The notes under the pieces were generated by a model. It was given only the letters and a program-made list of their open reading frames with translations. It did not search any database and was not told the origin of the DNA. Both the position numbers and the translations under genes were made by a program. Positions 1 to 5,392 of a stretch of 8,335 nucleotides of DNA are shown here, in pieces. This stretch comes from an uncultured Collinsella sp. (lineage in GTDB: Bacteria > Actinomycetota > Coriobacteriia > Coriobacteriales > Coriobacteriaceae): assembly GCA_958421035.1 (NCBI GenBank), contig CATZKS010000091.1:1-8335 (forward strand), written 5' to 3'. The first letter of the stretch is position 1, and each line of letters starts with the position of its first letter.

Positions 1-243
1 CTGATGCACGAAATGGGTACGTGCGTATACCTCGAGGGCGACTTCGAGGATTCGATTCGCCAGATTCGTCGGTCCGACACGCGCCCCGATTTCCGTTCGC
101 CCGAGCATGCTGCGCGCCTGTTTGAGCATCGCCGTCCGCTGTATCGCCAGGCCGCCGACCTTACCCTTGATATTCGCAACAAGTCCTTCGAGGACGTTTC
201 CTACCTTTGTGCCGAGATGCTTTTGGAGCGTGGGCTGCTATGA
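1..243 (+). CDS. aroK: Shikimate kinase, C-terminal part (5' end outside window)
   Basis: Shikimate kinase transfers the ATP phosphate to the 3-hydroxyl of shikimate, in the cytosolic chorismate pathway. The reading frame is open from base 1 to a TGA at 241-243, giving about 80 residues, or roughly half of a normal 170-residue enzyme. The visible part aligns end to end with the C-terminal half of E. coli AroK: a CVYLE strand, a helix, then the lid segment RRSDTRPDF (usually KRPLL), then the HRRPLY motif, whose arginine corresponds to the shikimate/ATP-contacting arginine before PLY, and finally the ADLTLDI strand and last helix. The P-loop and the Asp/Arg substrate site lie upstream of the window. 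The lid has PDF where PLL is usual, a mild divergence. The stop codon overlaps the next gene's ATG (ATGA), which suggests translational coupling. Confidence 0.88.
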   Translation: MMHEMGTCVYLEGDFEDSIRQIRRSDTRPDFRSPEHAARLFEHRRPLYRQAADLTLDIRNKSFEDVSYLCAEMLLERGLL

Positions 244-1349
244 TTCGCCGTCAACTGATCAATTTCCAAAACCGCAGCGTCGATGTCCGTGTCGGATTGG
301 GCGCGTTCGATGAGCTGTCGCGCATGTTTGCCTCGGCCGTTGGCAAGCCTAAGCGCGCGATGGTGGTTTGGAACTATGTCACGTCCGAGCGTTTTGGTGA
401 GGTCGTCGAGCATGCGCTGGTCGACGCCGGTTTTGCCGTGTCGCAGTTCTCCCTTGAGGTTTCGCCTGCTGGTGCCACGCTGGCCGATGCTGATGCGATC
501 TTTGGCGCCCTGTCTGCCAACGGCATTACCTGCGACGATCTGGTTGTCGCCGTTGGCGATGCCGCAACCTGCTCGGTTGTTAGCTGGTGCGCCAACCAGT
601 GGTGTGGCCGAACCGAGTGCGCGCTGCTGCCGACGACCTTCGACGCCATGCTCACGGTCGCGACGACCATGAAGCCGCTTGTCGCCTCGTCGGCCAATGC
701 GCTTCCCGCTATCGCGTTCCGTCCCGAACCGGGTTTGGTCGTGTGTGACCTCGATCTTGTTCGCGAGGCGGACCCCGAGGACCTTAAGCTCGGCTATGTG
801 GTACTTGTTGGCACCATGCTTTCGAGCAGTAAGTCCCGCTGGAATCAGTTTACTGAGACCGTCCCCGAGATTCTCGCGGGCGAGGAGGTCGCACTCGTCA
901 ATGCCGTTCAATGGTCTCAGACTGCCCGCAAGGACGTGCTGACGGCCACGAACCCGAGTGCCCGCCATGCGCTCGATTTTGGCAAAACGGGGGAGCGTAC
1001 CCTGCGCGCCTGCTTGGGCGATGTCGCTTCGCAGGTCCCTGCCTACCAGCTGTTGTCCGAGGGCATGCGCTTTGAGGCGCGCCTAGCACATGATGCCTGC
1101 GATTTCGATATCGATTACGTCTTTGAGGTCGATGACTGCTTGGAGGACTTTGGTATCGAGGAACTTGCCTTCAATTTGGAGCCTGCCGCATATATCGAGG
1201 AGTTCCGCAAGCAGCAGTTTGCACGCTCGAACCGCAGCATGTTGCCGATGCCCGCGGCACTCGGCGCCATTCGCCTAACGAACGTTGAGGACGAGGTTCT
1301 TGAGCGCCATGCTCACGCCTACTTGGCTTCTCGCAAAGAACTTCTCTAA
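240..1349 (+). CDS. Degenerate 3-dehydroquinate synthase (AroB) homologue, probable pseudoenzyme
   Basis: This 369-residue protein is about the length of AroB (~360) and aligns to it nearly without gaps: VVAVG for the NAD-fold strand, LPTT for VPTT, VVCDLDLV for the VVDLD strand, LDFGKT for LNFGHT, and a C-terminal RSMLPMPAALG resembling RLILPLAIG. The active site is stripped. The GGGVVGD motif reads GDAATCS (residues 106-112). The zinc glutamate of AEVIKYG aligns with V188 and its lysine with G191. The two histidines of GHTFGHA are K249 and R253. The zinc histidine of HGEAV is L272, though E274 remains. The lysine of GGKT appears retained within TTMKP. Dehydroquinate synthesis is therefore unlikely. 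A regulatory or scaffolding role within the aro operon, or a new ligand, is possible but unproven. The ATG at 240 overlaps the aroK stop, with GGAG at 225-228 upstream. An in-frame TTG at 207 lies inside aroK and adds no homology. The frame is intact, so this is not an obvious pseudogene. Confidence 0.8.
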   Translation: MIRRQLINFQNRSVDVRVGLGAFDELSRMFASAVGKPKRAMVVWNYVTSERFGEVVEHALVDAGFAVSQFSLEVSPAGATLADADAIFGALSANGITCDDLVVAVGDAATCSVVSWCANQWCGRTECALLPTTFDAMLTVATTMKPLVASSANALPAIAFRPEPGLVVCDLDLVREADPEDLKLGYVVLVGTMLSSSKSRWNQFTETVPEILAGEEVALVNAVQWSQTARKDVLTATNPSARHALDFGKTGERTLRACLGDVASQVPAYQLLSEGMRFEARLAHDACDFDIDYVFEVDDCLEDFGIEELAFNLEPAAYIEEFRKQQFARSNRSMLPMPAALGAIRLTNVEDEVLERHAHAYLASRKELL

Positions 1350-1355
1350 GATTTA

Positions 1356-1381
1356 TTGACTTCCATCGTCTTTCGTATCAT
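1356..1381 (+). promoter_or_regulatory. Weak candidate promoter for the Xaa-Pro peptidase gene
   Basis: Just after the aroB-like stop there is a TTGACT box at 1356-1361 and a TATCAT box at 1376-1381. Each differs from the sigma-A consensus hexamer by one base, but the spacing is only 14 bases, shorter than the usual 16-18. If used, transcription would begin near 1388, right at the foot of the following hairpin. The spacing makes this a tentative call. The peptidase could instead be read through from the aro genes. Confidence 0.3.
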
Positions 1382-1386
1382 GTTGA

Positions 1387-1449
1387 GGGGCGGGTTTCCA
1401 ATCGGTTGCGGATCGCATGCGATTCCGTCGTTCGGTTGAGACCCGTCCC
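1387..1449 (+). other. 63-base extended hairpin in the peptidase leader (structured leader or weak terminator)
   Basis: The arms 1387-1398 (GGGGCGGGTTTC) and 1438-1449 (GAGACCCGTCCC) pair over 12 positions with two G-U wobbles. After one bulged C at 1399, positions 1400-1405 pair with 1432-1437, two of these being G-U. Inside that, the perfect DNA palindrome ATCGCATGCGAT at 1412-1423 closes an apical stem with loop CATG. The bases after the hairpin (GTCTTTAT) form only a poor U-tract, so a classical terminator for the aro genes is possible but weak. The alternatives are a structured 5' leader of the peptidase mRNA or a small palindromic repeat element. Confidence 0.5.
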
Positions 1450-1481
1450 GTCTTTATAGAGACAACAAGAAAGGAATCTGC

Positions 1482-2612
1482 ATGTCTGAGTTTGCTGCCG
1501 GTCCTGCCGGTCGTATCGAGCGTGTCCGTGCCCTGATGGCCGAGCGTGGCTACGACGCCATCGTGGTGCGCGACGAGGCCAACCTTCGTTGGCTTACGGG
1601 CGTGAAGGGCGTCTTCGACTACACCTTCGAGTTCCCGCACGCTGCGTTTATTACGGTCGACCAGTGCTTGTTCCACACCGATTCGCGCTACCTCAACAGC
1701 TTTGAGGAGAAAACGCCCGCCGGCAGCCCCTGGGTCTACGACATGGATGAGGGCACCATCCCCGGTTGGGTCGCCGGCAAGATCGCGGCCAACAAGTGCC
1801 GCGTCTGCGCTGTCGAGGACGATATGCAGATTAACTTCTACCAGGGCATTCAGCGTGGCCTGGAGGACCGTTCCGTCGCCTGCATGCTGCCGCTGATGCA
1901 CGACGACATCCGCAAGATGCGCGCCATCAAGGATGCCGAGGAGATCGAGCTCATGCGCCATGCACAGTCGATCACCGATGCCGCCTTCCAGCACATGCTC
2001 GGCTTTATTAAGCCCGGTATGACCGAGAAGCAGGTTCGCAACGAGCTCGAGAACTTTATGTTCGCCAACGGCGCCGACAGCCTTGCCTTTGGCTCCATCG
2101 TGGCGAGCGGTCCCAACACCGCCAACCCGCATGCCGTGCCGAGCGACCGCGTGATCGAGAAGGGCGACTTTGTCCTCATGGATTACGGCGCGGGCTACTG
2201 CGATTATCGTTCCGATATGACGCGCACCGTCGTGATGGGCGAGCCCACGCAGGAGCAGCTCGACCTGTATGCGCTCGTGCGCCGTACGCACGAGGAGTGC
2301 GTCGCCGCCATCCATCCGGGCGTCGAGGGCAACGACATTTTCAAGCTTTCCAAGAAGATCATCGGCGATGCCGGCTATGGCGATTACTACAACCATGGTC
2401 TGGGCCACGGCGTGGGCATCGACATCCACGAGCTGCCCAACTTCAACCGCAGCAAGAACACCATCGAGATCGGCTCGGTTGTCACCATGGAGCCCGGCGT
2501 CTACCTGCCCGGCGTGGGCGGCGTGCGCCTTGAGGACTACGGCGTGGTCACCGAGAACGGATACGAGCCCTTCACCAAGACCCCGCACGACCTGCACGTT
2601 ATCGACTGCTAG
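1482..2612 (+). CDS. pepP: Xaa-Pro peptidase, M24 family (aminopeptidase P / prolidase type)
   Basis: This is a cytosolic two-metal peptidase that cleaves the bond before proline, releasing N-terminal residues from Xaa-Pro peptides or splitting dipeptides. The protein has 376 residues. An N-terminal creatinase-like domain covers about 1-150, with NLRWLTG and a DSRY strand, and the pita-bread catalytic domain covers about 155-376. All five metal ligands are visible: D234 in LMDYGA, D245 in SDMTRT, H309 in GLGHGVG, E337 in TMEPGVY and E351 in VRLEDYG. There is no signal peptide. AAGGA at 1471-1475 lies six bases before the ATG. The short, ~370-residue form resembles B. subtilis YqhT, which also sits just before efp. 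Sequence alone does not separate an aminopeptidase P from a prolidase (pepQ), so the symbol is by convention. Transcription ends at the terminator that follows directly. Confidence 0.93.
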   Translation: MSEFAAGPAGRIERVRALMAERGYDAIVVRDEANLRWLTGVKGVFDYTFEFPHAAFITVDQCLFHTDSRYLNSFEEKTPAGSPWVYDMDEGTIPGWVAGKIAANKCRVCAVEDDMQINFYQGIQRGLEDRSVACMLPLMHDDIRKMRAIKDAEEIELMRHAQSITDAAFQHMLGFIKPGMTEKQVRNELENFMFANGADSLAFGSIVASGPNTANPHAVPSDRVIEKGDFVLMDYGAGYCDYRSDMTRTVVMGEPTQEQLDLYALVRRTHEECVAAIHPGVEGNDIFKLSKKIIGDAGYGDYYNHGLGHGVGIDIHELPNFNRSKNTIEIGSVVTMEPGVYLPGVGGVRLEDYGVVTENGYEPFTKTPHDLHVIDC

Positions 2613-2627
2613 TCTACTTCGGTAGAC
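2612..2627 (+). other. Small UUCG hairpin overlapping the peptidase stop codon
   Basis: GTCTAC at 2612-2617 and GTAGAC at 2622-2627 form a perfect 6-bp stem closed by the very stable C(UUCG)G tetraloop. The first base of the stem is the G of the TAG stop. No U-tract follows, so it is probably not a terminator by itself. It may protect the mRNA 3' end after the downstream terminator acts. Confidence 0.6.
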
Positions 2628-2635
2628 AGTTTGGG

Positions 2636-2679
2636 GCGGGGCGTTCGGATCGATTCGGACGCCCCGCGTTCTCTTTTTA
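2636..2679 (+). terminator. Strong intrinsic terminator after the peptidase gene
   Basis: A 12-bp GC-rich stem pairs 2636-2647 with 2656-2667 (one G-U wobble) around the loop GATCGATT. It is followed by GTTCTCTTTTTAT, a good U-tract. It separates the peptidase transcript from the efp operon, whose -10 box lies about 30 bases further on. Confidence 0.9.
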
Positions 2680-2709
2680 TGCGCTCGCCGCAGGCGCCGT
2701 CTGCAAGTG

Positions 2710-2715
2710 TATAAT
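2710..2715 (+). promoter_or_regulatory. -10 box of the efp operon promoter
   Basis: A perfect TATAAT sits 57 bases before the efp start and immediately after a strong terminator, so it most likely drives the seven-gene operon. No good -35 hexamer is visible at the expected place (around 2687-2692, GCCGCA). A small CGCC/GGCG hairpin (2686-2696) falls there instead, which may point to activator dependence. Transcription would start near 2722. Confidence 0.65.
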
Positions 2716-2733
2716 TTCTGTCGTATGTAATTT

Positions 2734-2749
2734 GGACGCTTGTGCGTTC
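2734..2749 (+). other. Short hairpin in the efp 5' leader
   Basis: GGACGC (2734-2739) pairs with GCGTTC (2744-2749) over six positions including one G-U, around the loop TTGT. It lies between the -10 box and the ribosome binding site (AGAAAGG at 2761-2767). It is small and may be of no regulatory importance. Confidence 0.3.
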
Positions 2750-2772
2750 TGCCCATAACAAGAAAGGTCGCT

Positions 2773-3336
2773 ATGCCCACCATTTCTACCGCCGACTTCA
2801 AGAACGGCCTCGGTCTCCGCATCAAGGACAAGGTCTACACCATCGTTGAGTTCCAGCATGTCAAGCCGGGCAAGGGCGGCGCGTTTGTGCGCTACAAGAC
2901 CCGCGACATCAAGAGCGGCCGCGTCGTCGAGAACACCTGCAACGCCGGCACCAAGTTCGAGAGCGTCATGCTTACCACCCGTGAGTTCCAGTATCTCTAC
3001 AACGATGGCACCGACTACATCTTCATGGACAACGAGTCCTATGAGCAGGTTCCCGTTCCCGAGGACATGGTGGGCGAGAACTCCAAGTGGCTGCGCGAGA
3101 ACGACATCTGCCAGCTGCTCTTCGCCGACGATGAGCTCATGGGCGTGACCCCGCCGATGTTCATCGAGACCACCATTGTCCAAACCGACCCGGGCTTTAA
3201 GGGCGACACCGTCCAGGGTTCCACCAAGCCGGCCACGATCGACACCGGCGCTGTCATCCAGGTCCCCATGTACCTCAACGAGGGCGAGGTCATCAAGGTT
3301 GACACCCGCGACGGCAAGTTCGTCTCCCGCGTCTAG
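2773..3336 (+). CDS. efp: Translation elongation factor P
   Basis: EF-P binds between the P and E sites of ribosomes stalled on consecutive prolines and speeds peptide-bond formation. The 187-residue product matches the usual 185-188 and contains the three beta-barrel domains: a KOW-like domain at about 1-64, the central OB domain at about 67-128, and the C-terminal OB domain with the family signature around GFKGDTVQGSTKPA (about 142-155). The tip loop reads HVKPGKGGAF, with K34 at the site modified in other bacteria. The loop resembles the B. subtilis form (PGKGAAF) more than the PGKGP loop described in many actinobacteria. The start is the ATG at 2773, six bases after AGAAAGG. An in-frame upstream extension to 2740 would only translate the leader. 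This is the first gene of the operon, 24 bases before the asp23-like gene, and it follows the Xaa-Pro peptidase as in B. subtilis. Confidence 0.97.
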   Translation: MPTISTADFKNGLGLRIKDKVYTIVEFQHVKPGKGGAFVRYKTRDIKSGRVVENTCNAGTKFESVMLTTREFQYLYNDGTDYIFMDNESYEQVPVPEDMVGENSKWLRENDICQLLFADDELMGVTPPMFIETTIVQTDPGFKGDTVQGSTKPATIDTGAVIQVPMYLNEGEVIKVDTRDGKFVSRV

Positions 3337-3360
3337 CAACCAAATCTTCTAGGAGGACTC

Positions 3361-3723
3361 ATGCCCCAGGAAATCAAGATTGACGGCATCGGCATTTCGC
3401 CCGATGTTTTGACCGCCATCGTCTCGCGCGCCGTGTCCGATGTCGAGGGCATCGCCTCCGTTGGCGTCAAGGACCTTGCCACCAACCTTGTCTCCATGAT
3501 GCTCTCGTCCAAGGCTCCGGCTTCCGAGCCGGCGGTCGAGGCCGAGGTCGTCGGCGACAAGCTCGCACTCACCGTGCGTGTCGTGGTGTTCTTTGGCTAT
3601 CCGTTCAAGAAACTCGCCGAGGCCGTTCGCGCCGCCGTGGTCGCCGCCATCGATGCCCAGGTGGGCGTCGAGGTCGAGCGCGTTGACGTTTGCATCGACG
3701 GCCTCGTTTTCCCCAAGGAGTAA
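3361..3723 (+). CDS. Asp23/Gls24 family protein (YqhY-like)
   Basis: This 120-residue protein belongs to the Asp23/Gls24 (DUF322) family. Visible family features are the N-terminal ISPDVLTAIVSRAVSDVEGIASV, the middle strand LALTVRVVVFFGYPF, and the last strand VGVEVERVDVCIDGLVF. There is no signal peptide or membrane segment. Family members act in envelope stress (Asp23 in Staphylococcus) or near acetyl-CoA carboxylase (YqhY in B. subtilis), but the molecular role is poorly defined. The position between efp and nusB matches that of B. subtilis yqhY, which is the best evidence for orthology; accB and accC are absent here. The start is clear: AGGAGG at 3351-3356, four bases before the ATG. Its own last codons carry the ribosome binding site of nusB. 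Confidence 0.88.
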   Translation: MPQEIKIDGIGISPDVLTAIVSRAVSDVEGIASVGVKDLATNLVSMMLSSKAPASEPAVEAEVVGDKLALTVRVVVFFGYPFKKLAEAVRAAVVAAIDAQVGVEVERVDVCIDGLVFPKE

Positions 3724-3729
3724 CCTTTG
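3715..3729 (+). promoter_or_regulatory. Ribosome binding site and TTG start of nusB
   Basis: AAGGAG at 3715-3720 lies in the final codons of the preceding gene, six bases before TTG at 3727-3729. No ATG or GTG occurs nearby before the conserved NusB sequence begins, so this site decides the start as TTG. The rare start codon could keep NusB levels below those of its neighbours. Confidence 0.75.
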
Positions 3730-4311
3730 AGCCTTAAGGTTTATCGCGGGCGTACGCTTGCCCGCAGTCAGGCGCTGCAGCTGCTGTTTCAGGCCGAGGC
3801 CACGGACAGCCCGCTCGAGCGCGTCCTCGAGGGTGATTTCCTGATCTCGAAGGGTCCCCTCGATCCCTATGCGCTGGAGCTGTGCCGAGGTGCCTACGAG
3901 CATATCGACCGCATCGACTGCGCTCTGCGCTCCGTTGCCAAGAACTGGGATCTTATGCGCATGCCCGGCGCCGACCGCAACCTGCTGCGTATCGCCGTTT
4001 ACGAGATGCGTTTCCTCACCGACGAGGAGGTCTCGGACGCCATCGTGATCAACGAGGCCGTCGAGCTTGCTAAGGCCTATGGCACCGACCAGTCCGCGTC
4101 GTTCGTCAACGGCGTGCTGGGTAAGATCGCTCGCAGCGAGGAGCTGCCGGGCGAGGACCTATACCAAGAGCTGCTGGCCGAAGATCGCGCTCGCGAGGAG
4201 GCACAGGCTGCCGAGGCTGCCGCAAAGGTTGCAGCTGCTCAGGCCGAGGCTGGCGTGCTGGCCGAGGATGCGGACGCCGCCGAGGCTGACATCGACTCCG
4301 TCGAGGAGTAG
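3727..4311 (+). CDS. nusB: Transcription antitermination factor NusB with C-terminal extension
   Basis: NusB pairs with NusE (ribosomal protein S10), binds boxA RNA in rRNA leaders and lets RNA polymerase pass terminators. The helical NusB core fills residues 1-135. It includes RSQALQLLFQ in helix 1, NWDLMRMPGADRNLLRIAVYEM in the middle, and INEAVELAKAYG plus FVNGVLGKIA at the end, all typical. A normal NusB stops near residue 140. Here about 59 more residues follow (136-194), rich in alanine and glutamate and probably helical or disordered. The start is TTG, supported by AAGGAG six bases upstream. The gene is three bases after the asp23-like stop and two bases before xseB. The extension could be a lineage-specific protein-binding tail, but nothing in it is recognisable. 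Confidence 0.94.
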   Translation: MSLKVYRGRTLARSQALQLLFQAEATDSPLERVLEGDFLISKGPLDPYALELCRGAYEHIDRIDCALRSVAKNWDLMRMPGADRNLLRIAVYEMRFLTDEEVSDAIVINEAVELAKAYGTDQSASFVNGVLGKIARSEELPGEDLYQELLAEDRAREEAQAAEAAAKVAAAQAEAGVLAEDADAAEADIDSVEE

Positions 4312-4313
4312 CC

Positions 4314-4553
4314 ATGCCAGAGGGTTCTGTCCGTAACTTTGATGAGATTTCGGACCGTCTGGATCAGATCATCGCTACCGTTCGCTCCAAGGATACCTCC
4401 TTGGAGCGTTCGCTCGATTTGTTTGACGAAGCGATTGAGCTGGGCTCCCGCGCGGTCGATATGGTCGACAAGTTTGAGTTGACGCCGCGTGAGGCCGACA
4501 AGCTCGAGCAGGAATACGATGAGGATGCGGCAAACGAATCCCAGGATAGCTAG
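4314..4553 (+). CDS. xseB: Exodeoxyribonuclease VII small subunit
   Basis: XseB is the small helical-hairpin subunit that coats the long coiled coil of XseA in exonuclease VII, which degrades single-stranded DNA. The 79-residue product has the family pattern: NFDEISDRLDQIIATV, then the DTSLERSLDLFDEAIELG turn and second helix, then an acidic tail. The ATG follows GAGGAG at 4303-4308, within the end of nusB. The catalytic subunit gene xseA, usually immediately upstream, is not present in this window. The assignment rests on the length, the helical-hairpin pattern and the locus position (xseB before tlyA, as in B. subtilis). Confidence 0.9.
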   Translation: MPEGSVRNFDEISDRLDQIIATVRSKDTSLERSLDLFDEAIELGSRAVDMVDKFELTPREADKLEQEYDEDAANESQDS

Positions 4554-4579
4554 GCCGCATCTCCGGATACGAATGGTTG

Positions 4580-5392
4580 ATGGCATTCATGAAACGCGTG
4601 CGTCTTGATGACGAACTGATTTCACAGGGCATCTGCGCCGATCGCGCGGATGCCCTTCGCACTCTTATGGCCGGCTTGGTCTCGAGTGGCGGTGAGCGCT
4701 TGACTTCGCCGGGCCTTAAGGTGATCCCGGGGCTGCCGCTGCATGTGAAGGGGCGCATTCCCTATGTTGGCCGCGGCGGTCTTAAGCTCGAAGGCGCGCT
4801 TGATGCGTTTGGCATCAATCCGACGGGCCTTGCCTGTCTGGATGTGGGCTGCTCTACCGGCGGCTTTACCGATTGTCTGCTCAAGCGCGGAGCTGCGACC
4901 GTTGTCTCGGTGGACGTGGGTCGCGCCCAGTTCGATTGGTCGTTGCGCCAGGACGATCGCGTGACGCTGCATGAGCGCACAAACGTGACGCAGCTGCCTG
5001 AGCTTGGCTATGCCGGCACTATCGACCTGGCTGTGTGTGATGTCGCGTTTACCAGCATCGCGAACATTATCGATGCGGTACTGGCGTGCCTGGCGCCTAC
5101 GGGTGCATTCTGCACGCTCGTAAAGCCGCAGTTTGAGGCTCCGGCGGCGCTGGTGGGCGAGGGCGGCATTGTGACCGATCCCGCCGTGCGCCGCGATACA
5201 CTCGTGGCGGCGGTTGAACTCTTTGCTGCCAAGGGCCTGTTCCCGGTCGATGTGTGCGTGTCACCCATTCATGGTGCCAAGGGCAACGTTGAGTTTTTCC
5301 TGTACGGCACGAGGTTTGCCCCCGGCGCACGCACCGATGATGAGCTGCAATTCCAGGTATCGGTTTTGAGCGAGAAAGCTGCAACGCTATGA
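4580..5392 (+). CDS. tlyA: TlyA-family rRNA 2'-O-methyltransferase (S4 domain plus FtsJ-like domain)
   Basis: TlyA proteins methylate ribose 2'-OH groups of rRNA (23S C1920, and in mycobacteria also 16S C1409, the basis of capreomycin sensitivity). Some databases call them hemolysins. An S4 RNA-binding domain occupies about residues 5-60. A Rossmann methyltransferase follows, with SAM motif LDVGCSTGGF and the catalytic tetrad K69 (GGLKLEG), D154 (VCDVAF), K182 (LVKPQFE) and E238 (GNVEFF). These are the same residue numbers I recall for the Mycobacterium tuberculosis enzyme. The length, 270, is also close (268). The start is uncertain: TTG 4577, ATG 4580 and ATG 4589 are in frame and the ribosome binding site is weak (CGGATA). 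ATG 4580 is chosen, but 4589 gives the more usual MKRVRLD beginning. The stop overlaps the nadK ATG. Confidence 0.92.
   Translation: MAFMKRVRLDDELISQGICADRADALRTLMAGLVSSGGERLTSPGLKVIPGLPLHVKGRIPYVGRGGLKLEGALDAFGINPTGLACLDVGCSTGGFTDCLLKRGAATVVSVDVGRAQFDWSLRQDDRVTLHERTNVTQLPELGYAGTIDLAVCDVAFTSIANIIDAVLACLAPTGAFCTLVKPQFEAPAALVGEGGIVTDPAVRRDTLVAAVELFAAKGLFPVDVCVSPIHGAKGNVEFFLYGTRFAPGARTDDELQFQVSVLSEKAATL

Noticed and set aside
207..239. Upstream TTG start for the aroB-like gene
   Set aside because: It would add 11 residues inside aroK without AroB homology. The ATG at 240 forms a standard ATGA overlap.
201..968. 255-residue minus-strand open frame opposite the aroB-like gene
   Set aside because: No recognisable family, and it spans the end of aroK. 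The plus-strand protein aligns to AroB over its whole length, so that strand is the coding one.
2740..2772. Eleven-residue N-terminal extension of EF-P
   Set aside because: It translates the 5' leader, including the ribosome binding site. EF-P proteins begin at the residue encoded at 2773.
1353..2831. 492-residue open frame on the minus strand across pepP and the efp start
   Set aside because: It is antisense to a clear peptidase and EF-P gene, crosses a strong terminator and the long hairpin, and its composition (Asp/His/Val-Ala-Leu rich) is typical of a GC-biased shadow frame with no recognisable domain.
4577..5392. TlyA as a hemolysin
   Set aside because: The S4 domain, SAM motif and K-D-K-E tetrad mark an rRNA methyltransferase. 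The hemolysin name is historical and nothing here suggests a pore-forming toxin.
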